This document shows, one piece after another, positions 1 through 12,719 of a DNA stretch of 64,000 nt. The notes below the pieces were generated by a model, which had not been told where the DNA came from, did not search any database, and was given only the letters and a program-made list of their open reading frames with translations. Position 1 is the stretch's first letter. Each line of letters begins with the position of its first letter. A program made the position numbers and the translations under genes. Origin of the DNA: Ectobius pallidus (lineage: Eukaryota > Arthropoda > Insecta > Blattodea > Ectobiidae); the NCBI GenBank assembly GCA_964059195.1, contig CAXKWD010000006.1, positions 4,456,530 to 4,520,529 of the forward strand, in the 5' to 3' direction.

Positions 1-2804
1 TGACAAAAACCTGATACATAGGAGAACATATGAGGTGTCTAAATGCAAACCCTGATATTTCCACTTCTTGCCATTCTAGTCTATTATTTAATTTGGCAAC
101 TGAATGCAAACGATAACATTTCCCATTCACTTCACACTGATGAAGTCAGGCATCATTCTGACGTGCATGGTATTACCTAATTACTTTGTTTTTTTGTTTG
201 AAGATGAGAAGTGTATTCAGGGTAAATCTCAGAGGTCAACACTGTAATAATAATAAAGCAAGTTGATATATCCAATATTTAAGCTTATTATTTAGGCATT
301 TTGAATTGATTCTTGACAGTATGATCAATCTGTTACAATTTCCAGGCACTGCAATATCTGAAGAGGCTTTGTACAAATCACTAGTGTCCACAAGTTTTTC
401 TTGCTTCCTGTAAAATTTAGTGAAGTGGAAATGTAGGGGTTTGCACCTCAACGCTCATACGATGTAAATCATCAGGTTTTGCACATATGTGCCTTATACT
501 AAATAAATGTCCTCCATTGAGGTCTACAGTCATCTGGCACCATAAATTGAACTCTAGTTACCTGAGTTGCATCATGGGTTCAAATCCTGGTGCCAGAGGA
601 ATTTCTGTCCTAAAATGTTCAACAGAAACAATATTCTACATCCCCTCCCTGGTTCATGTGTGGAGGTGTCAATATGCTCTTAGAACTTTCCACAAGAAAC
701 AGGCATCATATTACTAAGTGAAATGCAATCAATAGCATTGTTAGAAAACCACTTAAAATGTTAAGTGAATGAATGACTAAGGAAGCCAAAAATATAACTT
801 ATTTGGCTGGTTAGATATAAGAAGGTGCAACCCCTAGTTAGAAGTCCATGTGAGCCAAATATGAAGCCACCAGATATTTACGATGAGCTGGTACGAGAAC
901 TGAATGGAATTTCTATGAGTAGGGTTCACTCCGGCAGTTTAGGCTACCTGCCAAACAAGATGTTAACATCAGAAAGGAGTACGTGACCTTGTTATTGGGC
1001 TTGCATGGCTGCCAAACAATTGACGTATGGCGCATGCAGGCATAATCCTTTCGCTCTTGTCAGAACTGGTTGAGATGGCGATCATGGTGGATGTAGTAAC
1101 TTTGTGAGTATTCAATGTTGTAATACTGCTCGCATATGCAGGCGGGCTGTAGAGCGCAGCCATCTTGGGAATTTTGGATAAAGCCTCACTTGATTTTAGA
1201 ATTAGAAATATAGGCTTATCGGACCCGTTTGCATGTAATCCATTTTTATTGTATTACAGTAATCACTTGGAGCAGCTGCATCGCTTGGGGATTTAGGAAC
1301 AAAGGCTTCCCAAGGTGTGTACTGTGTATGTTGGGCTTTCAGAATATTTTTTGAATGTATTTCAGGAATGGAGAGGGTTATAAACAAACTGCATGAAAAG
1401 GAGTGAGTGCAATATTAATTATTTATCAGAGTGTTGTTTAGGAAGAGAGTGTTAGGCCCAGCAGTTTGCATTTTGTGACTGTTCCCTCCTTTTGGACATA
1501 ATTGTCCAGAGATCCAGAAAAAGAAGACTTCAATAAAAAGGTAATAAAGAAGAAAAGGGTTCACAAAAGGAAAAAGGGAGGGGACACATCCATAGTGTGC
1601 AACCGTTACCAATCATAAATCAACTGATAGGCGTGACAATTGTTAGCTCTCACCGAGATACAAATAAGAAAATATCCAAATGAAAAAAGAATTTCAGTAT
1701 TTTGCTCACCACATTTCATGTGAGTCAACATGAAAGTCAGGAGGCTGTAATGATTCAATTCTGAAGCCAATCCACTTTGTAAACAGTCTTATAACACACA
1801 ATTCTGAAGGCCCACTTGCGAATACATATCCATATGCTGTTCAGTGAGTATCTGTGGGCGGCTTATTCTGGTTTGTGCACAAGCACTTAATTTTGATTAT
1901 TTGGCACTTCGTGTCCAGTTTTCCACACTTTATTTCACAGATTTTTAATTCCTTGCACTTAATTTTGCCATATGCACAATATGGCGACAAAGTGCAGTAA
2001 ATTCAAAACCTCACACCCAGTTAATTCTAACATTTGGATTATGCGTGTTTTTCGATTACTCATGCATGTCACGATCCCAATTAACATGGATAATCGTGAG
2101 TTTGCTGTATTCATGTACCAGTACACTATCTACAATACTAACATTGAAAATTAGATTCTTACCATAAAATTTTCTGAAGTTTCATTAGTCTTAGATTTGG
2201 TCCCTGGAATAAGAAAATACAGCATGAATTGAATTAATAATAATTAATGTAATAAAAATGATTGATATGAGAGAAGCACATTAACTTCACAAAATACAAG
2301 GCTAACAACAAACAAGGGAATGTTACACAGTGTTAAATACAGCCACTTTCCTCTGGTGTTCAAGGGGTTGAATTATGAGAGTCAATAAAATAATATTAAG
2401 GCAGGCAATCACTTCTTACAGCCTATTTGTGGATGATATCATCCATGAAACTTTCTGTGAGTTCCTCATCTCCTTCATACAAGCTTGTAAGTGTATCCTG
2501 ACTCACCCTATTCATGGTGCTCAGTGGAAACAGGAATGCTGTATAAATTCAACGAGTGTCCTTAGGGCTTGATGGCCGATATTGGCCCGAAACATCAGAA
2601 GGTGAATCTTTTTATTTCTTACAAACAATGAAGTCGAAGTAAAACTCTTCAAATGTACCATACTATAATACGTTTATTACGTGTGATGTAACGGTACCAT
2701 AACAATACAGATTTCAATTATGACATCGATGTGGTATCGATTATTATTGAACATGGAACGATCTTGAGAATACAAGATGAAAACTGCTTAATAAACAATC
2801 TGTA
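1..2804. other. Stretch with no recognisable gene
   Basis: No open frame longer than about 75 codons carries a recognisable domain. The only local signals are a tRNA-promoter-like B box (GGTTCAAATCC) at 577-587, without a convincing A box at the right distance, and a hammerhead-like motif near 2568. It may be downstream intron or intergenic DNA of the minus-strand ZAD-type gene, but no exon could be identified. Confidence 0.4.
2560..2605 (+). other. Hammerhead-like tail motif, degenerate
   Basis: TTGATG is followed by the hairpin GGCC-GATATT-GGCC (2574-2577 with 2584-2587) and then CGAAAC. This is the order of a hammerhead ribozyme core: CUGANGA, stem II, GAAA. The first box departs from consensus, so cleavage is doubtful. 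Similar cores are known in the repeats of Penelope-like retroelements and in some SINEs. No coding part of such an element is visible next to it. Confidence 0.3.
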
Positions 2805-4146
2805 TCTATATTAATAAAAATGAATTTACAAAAGGGTTGTTGCCGCATCACTTGAGAACGGCTCGACCGATTTGGCTGATTCTTTATTTATTGTGTTCAT
2901 AATTGTCAGGACAAGGTTTGTATGAAAGAAAATTTTTGGAAAATCCATGGGAAAAGTCGGAAATGTGAAATGAGGCAAAGTTAGAGAGTTCTGATGTCAA
3001 TTGTTTACGTAACGAAAGTATTGTTTACAATGTTTACATAGGGCTTTGGTAACTATATTATAATACTGGGCTTTAACAACGCTGATACTATCGATGTATC
3101 TTCTTCTTTTTCTTCTAATATATCAAATTGAAAGTGTGTATGTATGTATGTATGTTTGTTCCTTATACAAATCTACATTTCTTTACCAATTTACATGAAA
3201 TTTTGCACACATGCCCTGTTAAGCCCCGGAAGTAACGCGGTCAACATTAAAATTCAAACAAATCACTCCTTCCCTTGAAAATTTATATAATTTGTGAGAA
3301 TATTATACCGAAAAATGAAATCCAATTCAGTTGTCAAGACAACAGTGTATTGTTTACACAGTTCACATAGGGCTTTGGACACTACATAATATTGGACTTT
3401 AACGAATTCTGATGCTAATGATGTAATACATTGTAAAAATAATTCTTCAAGAATAAAATCCACGAAAATGAAGCACATTGTAATGCAGTCACATAACTTT
3501 CTCTACCCTCGAGATGGAAAATATAATTTTCTCACTTCACATTTTGATGTAGAATAAGAGGTCGTATTGCAGGGACAATGAGTATGCTATATCAGCAGTC
3601 TGTAAAAAATCCTATCCACTGATACGTTATTCATAGCTATAGGCTTTGTATTAGTTACGAAATAGGGATGTTTATCATAGACCCTAAGCATCTGAAAGAA
3701 GACAAAATGGGATGGAACATTTTCAGTACTATGCCCGGTGTATATTATGTCCCAGGATTTTCGGGAGGATAGTATGAAAGTGTTATCTTTTTTTATTTCA
3801 GCCCCGAACCGGTTGTATGATAACATGAGAGTGAGAAATAAAATTTTCCGTAAAGACAGTACAATCTTATATAACCAGAATTTATGTTGCTTCTTATTTG
3901 CACTCCTCCCAGGCATGGTGTGTAGAAGCAACAGAATGCAACATTTGACATCCTCTATGAGCCATAAAAAGCTATATCTACAGTTTTCTGAGGGAATAGT
4001 TGGAGTGTGATAAGTCGTTCTTCCTCATTTCAGATTCTACATACATATTATATAAGGACCTAGAGTTTCAAAATCGAAAGTCCTCCATAAGTTAATTTCA
4101 AATTTTAAAATACAAAGCCCAGGCAACGCCGGGCCTTTTCAGCTAG
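2805..4146 (+). mobile_element. Non-autonomous Helitron
   Basis: The element starts with TCTATATTAATA directly after a host A (2804) and ends with CTAG followed by a host T (4147). This is the A|TC...CTRR|T insertion signature of Helitrons. About nine bases before the end lies a GC-rich hairpin, GCCC-a-GGC-aac-GCC-GGGC (4117-4134), the usual 3' terminator structure. The early part carries the text seen just inside many insect Helitron 5' ends (ACGGCTCGACCGATTTGG, about 2860-2877). There is no Rep or helicase coding sequence in its 1.34 kb, so it would depend on proteins from another copy. A (GTAT)n microsatellite lies near 3138-3155. Confidence 0.8.
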
Positions 4147-4477
4147 TTTAAAATAAAATCAATTCTGTTTGTGTTAATTTTAATATCATACTAAAATGTA
4201 TTCATTTCGTGTTGTCAAAGTTCATTGCTTTCAAGAAAACGAGCAAAAGGGAACTTAGATTTGACCGAAGCTGTAAGCTGCCATCTGTCGTACAAGACAA
4301 GAACTACAACAACCAGTAGCCAGCAGATGCAAAGGACAGCACAAGCATTTGTTTGAGTGAATCTAAAATCTTAAAATTGAAACATTTAGACTAATTATGG
4401 TCCAACAAAACGAGTCTTATGCAAGTTGCCTATAATGGTAATTAAGATATTGGTCGAGATAGCCAAGAACTCTGGGT

Positions 4478-4612
4478 GAGTTAAAACAGAGAATTCATGA
4501 TGAAATTCACAGTATCCCAACTGCAATGTTGCAGCGGCCAATGAGGAATCTCAACAGTAGATTTCAAGAATGCATTCGTACAGGACGTAATTTTAAAAAA
4601 ATGATAAATTCC
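4478..4612 (+). pseudogene. Tc1/mariner-type transposase, C-terminal scrap
   Basis: The plus-strand frame beginning GAGTTAAAACAGAG reads like the last 40 or so residues of a mariner/Tc1-type transposase. It has the pattern ELKQRI, then DEI, then MLQRPMRNLNSRFQECI. This region is the conserved C-terminal helix after the catalytic domain. Neither the catalytic residues nor an N-terminal helix-turn-helix is recognisable upstream, so it is a fragment. The match is by family pattern only. Confidence 0.5.
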
Positions 4613-4619
4613 ATTAATG

Positions 4620-7600
4620 TTTCTTAAATGGCAAGTCTTAAGGTTTCAATTACTATGAATAAAATGTTTTCTTCCATCACTCTTGGTTTTATTGAATGTT
4701 AAAAAGTTCCCCTTTTTTTGTGTCACTTTGTACATGGGATGACAGCTTTAGAGCAAAAAAAATGTTTGGAATAAGTCAAACACAAGTAAGAATCTCTTGA
4801 TGGTTAAAAGCTTTTGAGGCATGATTTTCACATATATAAAATAAATATAAAGTAGGCTATATCAGTTAGAAAACGTTATTCCTTTACATCACCATAGCTA
4901 AACATTGTGTATGTTACAGTTCCTACTGTTTGTAGTAGTATTTTCATAACAAGGTGCCCTGCTTAGCGTGTAGTCTTTTAGCCAGCAATCATTTTTAGTG
5001 ACCGAAGCACCTCACTGCAGCGGACCACCTGAACTCTTCTCAAGTTCTATATGTTATGCTAATGCTATTCATGTTCATGTGTACAGGGTGTTAGGAGCTT
5101 GAGTGCACAAATTATAACAGGATATGCTTAAGATTAAATTGAACACAAATATGAAGTAACCTTTTTTTTCTAGAATGTACGGTTTACTCAATGAAAAATG
5201 AATTGATTCAATAATGACTTGTTAGACTGTGGTCTACTCCCTATGACTGGAGAGATATTCCAAATTGAAACAAATTTGCTTCTCTCTCAAGGGTTAGCAA
5301 TCAACCCATCAACTCTCATAATCTTTGCCATTACTCATTACTTCGAGTGTCGTGAACAAGTCAAGTGGTCTTACAAGACACAAGGCTTGTAAACTCATGC
5401 ATGGAAAAGCTGACTGCAACACAACGTTTGCACAGTCAATACGTTCTGTTCTGTGTAAAGGATCAACTTTCAGAGTTTGCCTATGTTTGTAAACAAACCA
5501 ATTAACTCTACTTCTGCTGCAGAGAAGGAAAAGCACGGCAACTTTAATTCTACCCTGCCGCCATAAGGTGCAGTAACCATACACCAAGAGACACTTTTCG
5601 TAGTGTGCCGGCTGGAACAATATTCCTCTGTTCGTGCTTAGTGATTCTTGTTAGAAAGTCAACCTTTCATTTGCTACGTCTAGGTATTGTGGTGATGCCT
5701 AGCAGTAATTGGAGGCAGTTTCTTTTGTTTGTGTCGTGGCTCTGCTAAAAGCTGCTATCTGGCATCAAGTTGAGGAAACTTACTTCCATGGCTAGAAGCC
5801 AATGTCGTGTCCTGCCTCTTCCCTCTTGTACAATGGCCACCATGAATGTAAGTTTGTTCCATGAACTGGCTTGTAGCTTAGGTTTCCTTTGGCTTAAAGA
5901 TTTCTAAGATTTATTAACATTTTATTTAAAGGTAGTTGATAACACAGAAATGTTTGTGGCGTTTTCCGTAGAGTGATGCACTTAGAAATTGAAATTCAAA
6001 TGTGGCGTCGGTCACGCTTGACCATGCTGCCATTGTAGGCTACAGGCATCATTTCTGTTTGTGTTAGAACTTCGTCTTGAGTTTAACCCTTGCTTTAATT
6101 GTATTTCTGCTTACACAAATCTTGCTTTGGGATATTTTTGGTAGTTTTGTTTGACAAGCATTCTTTATTTTCCATGTAGTTGCTTGTTTCCGTTTTTCTG
6201 CCTTTCCCCCTGCTAGGCCATTTCATGTAGTTTAGGTTTTGTGTCCGCTAACGTTTCTGCGTTTCTTTAATTGATTGATCATTATATTCGTAGATTTCTC
6301 TGTCCTTTTTATTTCATTTGATTTTCAAGTTAATTAACCCTCCCGTTCTCAGACCCTTTGAAGGTCATTGTATTGGACTGTGGAGGCCATCCAAGCTTGC
6401 CTCCATTTTAATTGTATTTCCTTTTCAGCACTCTAATGAAATTTCTTACTTGTAATTAAAATATGTAAATAAATTTTACCAATCATTTTGTTTTATGCCC
6501 TTCAGGCGAACATCTTTTACTTTGGTTGCTTTTAAATTATTTCCTTTTACGTTTATATCTACTTAGGATGTCCTAATTTTAAAATTGTAAAAGATTATAT
6601 TTCAAATGTAATAATGGAGTTTATTTATTCAAACAGTCCTAAATCAATCACCTTGCAATGAAATGAAGAAAAGGAGATACTTATAATCTACATAGTAACA
6701 ATGAATTGATGGAATTTAAATAAGATTTTACTGTACCTGTAAAATTTTATTTTAGGAGAAAAGAATCAAAAGAATAAGAATAATCCACTTCTCCCAATTA
6801 AATTTACAGAGAAACTAAAACAGATGTTCTGCTTGTTTATTTAAAATGACCCTCCTGGGAATCCAATTATCCTTTGGGCGGGCCTGTTTTCAGATTAGGT
6901 GGGAACCAAGCCCATAGGGAGGGCTCAGTAGAAAATTTAATTTTAAGTGGAACTCAAACTTCATTTAATCCATGGTTTGGTCATAGCAAAGTTGAATATC
7001 GAAGAAGAACCGCAAGCCGTTAAAATGGTCGCCATTTTTAAACAATGAAATATTTTGAGATAGCTATATCCTATGAACTTTCCAGATATAGAAATATGTT
7101 CAAGCAAAATGTCAGCTCTACCAGTCGAGGAACATACCGACTTAGAGAAATCACTGGATTTTTATATAAGTGTCTTGGTCACTAGAAAACACGCTTCAAA
7201 GTCGCTCTTACCCCCCCCCCCATCTAAATGTTGTCCACTTCCATAACAGAGGTTCCCTCACACCTTCCACACAAGAAAACAGGTATGATCCCCCGTCATG
7301 AATTTCCAAAAGGAGAGTATCGACTTCAAAGAGAGAATGAAACATGTACAATTAATAAATCAGCTAGTACATGAATAGACATGTGCTAAATTCCATCACT
7401 CCCATTGGAGGAGCATCATTTCAAATAATATTACATCCAATATTCATGCTATCATGTTGGTGTAATGATATTACTATTCTTCTGTTGGTTATACTGTCAT
7501 TTGTCGACAATGGCGCATATAAAGTATTTTCCTTGTGAGTCGTGTGAAATTGTTTCCGAAATAACTGTAGGTGACAATTCAAGTTCAAGCCGAAAGATGC

Positions 7601-7680
7601 AAAAGCAAGGAAAGCATGCACATCAACATTTTAATGCATGCATAAACCCAGTACCAAGTCAACGTGACCGCTAGGGAAAG
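4620..7680. other. Intergenic or intronic stretch, no clear gene
   Basis: Only short open frames are present. The longest is a 103-codon minus-strand frame at 5309-5620, with no motif that I recognise. The one gene-like signal is a possible short coding exon at 5833. A run of 11 C occurs near 7210. No terminal repeats or transposase fragments were found. Confidence 0.4.
5833..5847 (+). other. Candidate first coding exon (ATG then strong splice donor)
   Basis: ATGGCCACCATGAAT runs directly into GTAAGTTTG, a perfect splice donor, and the start codon has a fair Kozak context (ACAATGG). It would encode only MATMN before the intron. The region just upstream (about 5690-5830) is less AT-rich than its surroundings, as promoters and 5' UTRs often are. 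No downstream exon was found, so this is only a candidate for the start of a plus-strand host transcript. Confidence 0.2.
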
Positions 7681-7682
7681 TA

Positions 7683-7884
7683 CTGATGACCGATGAGAAG
7701 AATGCGAGTGAGGGGTGCGGGGAAGGCGGGTGGTTTGGCACGTTTTTTTGTGTAGTTTGGGATAGACCCTCTCGCTAAACCACATGTTTTAGAGACAGTC
7801 CTTGTTTACAAGTGTTGAGTGGTGGTGGTTAGTTTCAGTGAGTTCTGCGATTTTTCAATTGTTTAAGTCTAGTCTATTACAGTA

Positions 7885-7919
<35 letters not shown>

Positions 7920-9537
7920 ATTATTATTATTATCTAAAGCACGTGTTAGCGGTGGTGCTGTGTAGTTTCAGTACCTGTAACATACCTAGGCTACAGTATA
8001 ATCATACAATAAAATTCAGCAATGGCTGCTAATCGAAAACGAAGAAAAGGGCAAACTATACATAGCGAAGCAAGGGAGCTCATAAGAAGAACAATAAGGA
8101 AGTGTGACGAAGAAGCTCGTTCAGGACAACTGCAGCATTTAATTACCCAAAGTAATGCACGCATTGCCAATTACTGTGGCATATCAGAACGCACTGTTAC
8201 AAAAATAAGAAACGAGGATACTGCAGCAGGTCCAAGTTTGTTAAGTACACCAGGTAAAAAGAGACCACGGGCTGAGGAACACAAATTTCATTGTGACGAT
8301 TTTGATAAAAGGGTGATTCGAGATCTGATTCAGGAATTTTATCAACAAAGGCAGATAGTTCCAACAGCTCCCAAACTTCTTACTGCAATTAGACAAAAAA
8401 TACATTTCCCATGGGGAGAAGATACGTTAAGGAACCTTTTACATACCATGGGCTTCAAATGGAAAAGGTGCGGGAGTAAGAGAAAGTTGCTGATTGAGCG
8501 TCCAGACATAATCAACTGGCGTTCAAAGTATCTGAGATGCATAAAGACCTTCAGAGATGAAAAAAGAGTCATCATTTATATTGACGAATCCTGGGTTGAC
8601 AACAATCTAACTTTTGGCAAATGCTGGCAGAGCGATGATGTATATGGCATACCAACCAACACTAGTGCATCGAATCGCCTAATTGTAGTGAATGCCGGAT
8701 GTAAAGATGGTTTTATACCTGGAGCGTCATTAATTTTTAGAGCGGGACTAGCCAGTGGCGATTACCATGGCCAAATGTGCGGCAAAAAATTTTGAGAAAT
8801 GGATGCTGGAAAGACTGTTTCCCAACATACCCCCACGTAGTGTAATTGTGCTTGACAATGCACCTTATCACAGTGTGCAAGAGAATAAGCCCCCATCAAA
8901 GTATGCTACTAATCAAGTAATGATGGAGTGGCTGGAAAGAAACAATATTCCTTTCTCTTCCAACATGAGAAAGTACGAACTTTACAATTTGGTTGAACGC
9001 TTTAAGCCCCAAGAAAAAACATATCGCATCGACCGCTTAATTCACATGCATGGCCACACCCCATTCCGATTGCCTCCCTACATGTGTGAACTCAATGCAA
9101 TTGAGCTGGCGTGGGCTCAAATGAAACGATTTGTTAGGGAACATAACACAACAGGTGATATCTCTCTGACAAAATTACAGCAGACAACAGAAAGTGCAGT
9201 GCAGTCCATTTCAAAATCTGACTGGGAGGGTTATATTAGCCATGTTATTAAACTGGAGGCTAAATACTGGGAGAAGGACGGACTGATGGAAAACGTAATG
9301 GACAATTTTATCATTACTGTAGGAGGGATAGATTCCAGTGAGTCCAGTGATGACAGTGCTAGTGATAATGGAAATGATTCTGCCGGCGACGAGGAACTTG
9401 CACGCCCGCTCAGCGACTGTTAAAAGGTAAGTTAGTACAGACCCTGCGTGACAGGGTTGATGCCTGGGGGGATAACATGGGGTGAGTTTCTTCAGAACTG
9501 CATTCCTTCTGCTCGTATTCTTCTGATCGGCCATCAG
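7683..9537 (+). mobile_element. Tc1/mariner-group DNA transposon, DD82E type (copy 1)
   Basis: Terminal inverted repeats of about 26 bp bound the element. The left end begins CTGATGACCGATGAGAAGAA and the right end, read inward on the minus strand, begins CTGATGGCCGATCAGAAGAA. Three of 26 positions differ. A TA dinucleotide lies outside each end (7681-7682 and 9538-9539), the normal target duplication of the IS630-Tc1-mariner group. The 1855 bp hold one transposase gene, preceded by a 340 bp leader with a (TTA)n microsatellite near 7887-7935. A second, truncated, almost identical copy lies at 45358-46403. The ends look functional, but the gene has one frameshift. Confidence 0.88.
8022..9423 (+). 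pseudogene. DD82E transposase with a single-base frameshift
   Basis: This is a DDE transposase of the IS630-Tc1-mariner group that would cut and paste the surrounding element. It would be about 467 codons if read through. A basic N-terminus (residues 1-30) and a probable helix-turn-helix (about 40-68, around IANYCGISERTVTKI) would bind the terminal repeats. The catalytic residues are D188 in YIDESWV, D278 in LDNAPYHS and E361 in LNAIELAW, all present. Exactly 82 residues lie between the second D and E, much longer than the 34 of classical Tc1 and mariner. The C-terminus is rich in S, D and E. The frame breaks in a run of six A (8784-8789): five A would restore continuity from QMCGK to NFEKW. 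It could be a genuine mutation or an assembly error at a homopolymer. I recall a DD82E family called Sailor in the literature, but have not checked it. Confidence 0.85.
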
Positions 9538-9539
9538 TA

Positions 9540-10130
9540 CAGGAGGATGTTATGAACATATTATGTATACCAACTAATAACAACAATAATGATTGATTTT
9601 TATGTATTTACATCATAAAAGATTTTTCAATAGGTACTTTATTATGATTGTTGAAAGAAAACGTATTATATCCAACACATTTTCCTTAAATTTAGACTTC
9701 AGTCGTGTGGAATCACACTGCCAGATTGTATATTCTTCTGAGGACTGGGAAATAGTTCCACTGGCTTCGCAAAAGAAAATCCATTTAAAGTCTATACGTT
9801 GGTGTCGCAACTTTGAAACATCTATTCATTCTCCAGCATCTAGTGAATTCAGCATAAGAAGGGCTGTACGATTGGAGTTCTCAGTAGAAAACTCAGAGGA
9901 ACTTCATGCATCAACAAAGTAGTTCGTCCAATTTTGAAAATTATAACAATAATTTCAGAGAATTGGCTATAAAGCATAACTCATGCTTAAGGAAAATTAA
10001 AGGATGTCCTTTCATGAAAAACACAAACCTGATGACCAAGCATCAGCAATGTTTTGTTGGTGTTTGTTGTTGTTAACAGTTTCTTGTATTTTAAAAAAAG
10101 GGAACAACTGAAACAAATTTATATTGCTAA
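9540..10130. other. No recognisable gene
   Basis: Contains a 109-codon plus-strand open frame (9593-9922) with no motif I can name and an unremarkable overlapping minus frame. It links the DD82E element to the left end of the first Harbinger element. Confidence 0.35.
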
Positions 10131-10620
10131 TGGTACGTTCACACTGAGGAATTTGTTGCAAGAATATGTGCCCGGGTACATGTATAGCAACCTATTTGCC
10201 ACAAGTCGTAAACCTATTGAACATATTCCTAGTTCCCGGACACAAACAGTGAATAAAATGTACCAGAAACAAGGTTTCGCCACAAGTTCTTGTTTACGCT
10301 ATGAAAGCGAAAACATCGAACAGATCCCAGCGAGAATGTTCATTGCGCATGTGCTGTAGTGACGTTTCAACAGATGACTCTTGCAAATTATCGATAGTTT
10401 TCTATCAATTTTTAAAGGCGGTCGTTTTCATACTTTAAACGCAGCTATTTTGTACGAAATCGCTATGGAGTGGTCAACCTAAAATAAATAACTACCGTAA
10501 ATGGCATAATTCTAACAATATTATTTCTTTGCAGCTACCAAATTCTGAGCAGGAATGGAAAGAAATTGCACTGTTGGCTTGATTTACAATTTGTATATGT
10601 TTCCCATCTAAAGCACCCAG

Positions 10621-10975
10621 CAGTGTGCAAAGATCTAAGACTGCACCTGCAGATGAAGCTATGGTAATTCTGAAAAAAGCCAGTGACCATATCCTGGCTA
10701 AAAGTGAAGACGAGTTGACAGTTTATGGTAAATTTGTAGAAACTGCATTAAGGGGGTTTAAAAACAAAAGGCGCCTTCTGTTTGTACAAAAGAAAATAAA
10801 TGATACCATTTTTGAAGCAAAATTAGAAGAAATGGACGATGAAAATCCTCCAGAAGAAAGAAGTCTGCAGTCCAATACACAACAGTCATTTTCTGAAATT
10901 CCTGTGGACATTCCTATGGTATACTTCATGAGGGAGGAGAATACTGAGTCCGCACAAAGCCAAAATATGGTGTAG
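10621..10975 (+). CDS. Harbinger-associated DNA-binding protein, last exon (BESS-like)
   Basis: The open frame follows a good splice acceptor (a pyrimidine-poor but usable TTTCCCATCTAAAGCACCCAG ending at 10620) and ends at a TAG at 10973. The pattern EDELTVYGKFVETALRGF, followed about 15 residues later by KKINDTIFEA, resembles the C-terminal BESS-type motif of the MADF-BESS accessory proteins carried by Harbinger elements. These proteins bind element ends and help bring the transposase into the nucleus. The N-terminal MADF (Myb-like) part expected upstream was not found. The fragment is therefore the last exon of a gene that may be broken. Confidence 0.5.
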
Positions 10976-12284
10976 ATTCATAAATAAATAAATAATATTT
11001 TATTGTCATTTCGGCCAATTACAGCAACAGCATTGTAAGTGTGATGTTTTCTCTTTTTATTATCTTTCTATAACTTACTGTATATATAACTATATGTTCA
11101 CCTGTCTCATATCATCTTGTATGGTCAAAAGAGATAAATAAATAAATAAATAAATATATTAACTATGATAGTAGTACTATTGATAATTATGCTACAGTCC
11201 TGATTGAGTGTTCAGTTGAGCATATTTAAATTACTTGTTCATATACTCAAGGCATTCATTAATACTGTACCAATACTGTGTATGGACACAATAGTAGGCC
11301 TACATTGTCATATGTGAGTTCCAATAAATTAATATATAACAAGATTGTAACCCTTATTTGTACAACTATCTTGTTCGGCATTCAGATAGTTATTTTTTTT
11401 AGTATGTTTCCACTTTCGAAAATGCTAGTAAGTCTAAGTTTTTAAAAATAAAATATGTGTTCTTATCGCAATAGCAAATGATTTATAGAGCAATTTTCAT
11501 TACAAGTTTTATTAACCATACGTTTGTCACATTAACAAGATAAATCGAGGGGCAAACTTTTATCATTATTTGGAAAAGTCTCTACTAATTGCACCTGTGA
11601 CACCAAAGTGTATTATATAATAGAGTGAAACGAAAGATATGGGATAAACATGAAAGAGAGGATATGAGCTGATCAGCTGATTCGCATCAAAGGTCATTGA
11701 ACTCTTTCTAGCAGAAAAATCAATATTTTCATTTGTGAGATGGAACTGCTTGAAAAGAAATATGCGTATGAAATATAATTAACAGAAATGAAAAGAATCT
11801 TAATCAGGAAGGCGCTCATGAAAAAATATGCAACTGCAGGAGAAAATAAAGTTAATATGACAATTAATAGAAAACAGAATATTTGTAGGCATACTTATTA
11901 ATAACTTTTTAAATAGGCAACAATAATTCATGCTTTCTGAGAAGACTGATGAAGTGGGAGAGATTAAAACAGTATCAGAATGGAATTAGGCAGGATTCAC
12001 GCAAGAAGAATGTGTCCGTCTAGGCCTAAATTCTTTGTGGGCTACGCGAGCGCACAGTCAACCGAACTCGCTGCATGACCGGCCGGGAGAAGGAGCTAGA
12101 CCAGGACCCTACAACTCAGAAGATTTTAATTAACAGTTGAACAGTATAATATCGTAATGTTTCCTTAAAAATTGACTGTTTGTCGCTTTCAAACTCTTCT
12201 GGCTGAATCATATTTGTTTAAAAGCAGAATGAAGTTATCAGATGTAAATAAAGTAGTGTTTTTTAAATTAAATAGTTTACCTAC

Positions 12285-12719
12285 CCTGATCTCTTCCTGA
12301 AGCGCCTCAATTATTGTTTGACAAACTTTAGGTATAATATCACTGATTTTTGACTTGGAAATTCTATGTAGATACATTAAAGAACTATATGAGTCTCCTG
12401 TTGCCAAATATCGCAGGGTTACAGCAAGCTGTTCTGCAGGTGTAATAGCTTGCCGGAAATTAGTGTCACGGAGAGTTAAGCTCGGGCCTATCATGTTCAG
12501 GAGTGCCTCAAAATCTGTTATAGACATCCTCACAAAATTTTTGAAACCTCGAATGTCCTCTAGTCTTAAGTCATTCATGACTGAATTGTAAGCGCCATGA
12601 CTCGAACGTTTTTGCAAAAAATTTCGAGCCCACCATCTACGCTGCCTCTTTTTGCTTTTTTCTTTTAATATTATAGTAGCACTCGCGCAAAGAAGCAAAA
12701 GTTCTTCATTTGAAGCCAT
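12285..12719 (-). pseudogene. Harbinger transposase, first exon (HARBI1-like)
   Basis: The start is the ATG at 12719 (MASNEELLLLCASATIILKE). An earlier in-frame ATG at 12755 lies inside a copy of the terminal-repeat motif and is less likely. The exon has the family's basic RRWWARNF stretch, an FVRMSITDFEALLNMIGP segment and the ITPAEQLAVTLRYLATGDSY segment, which in HARBI1-type proteins precede the catalytic DDE domain. After EEIR the sequence reads AGG|GTAGGT, a plausible donor in phase 0 after 145 codons. The catalytic exon(s) that should follow at lower coordinates are missing. The coding sequence itself is unbroken, which suggests loss by deletion rather than long decay. Confidence 0.75.

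Noticed and set aside
577..587. GGTTCAAATCC as a tRNA gene or tRNA-derived SINE
   Set aside because: No A box, cloverleaf or poly-T terminator at the right distances; one B box alone is weak.
5309..5620. 103-codon minus-strand frame as a gene
   Set aside because: No known motif, no convincing start context or splice signals, and length is possible by chance.
7802..8032. 76-codon frame ahead of the DD82E gene (also 45471-45701)
   Set aside because: It reads through the (TTA)n microsatellite in the leader and ends overlapping the transposase ATG; conserved in both copies only because the copies are recent.
9593..9922. 109-codon plus-strand frame
   Set aside because: No recognisable domain, no splice context, lies in otherwise featureless DNA.
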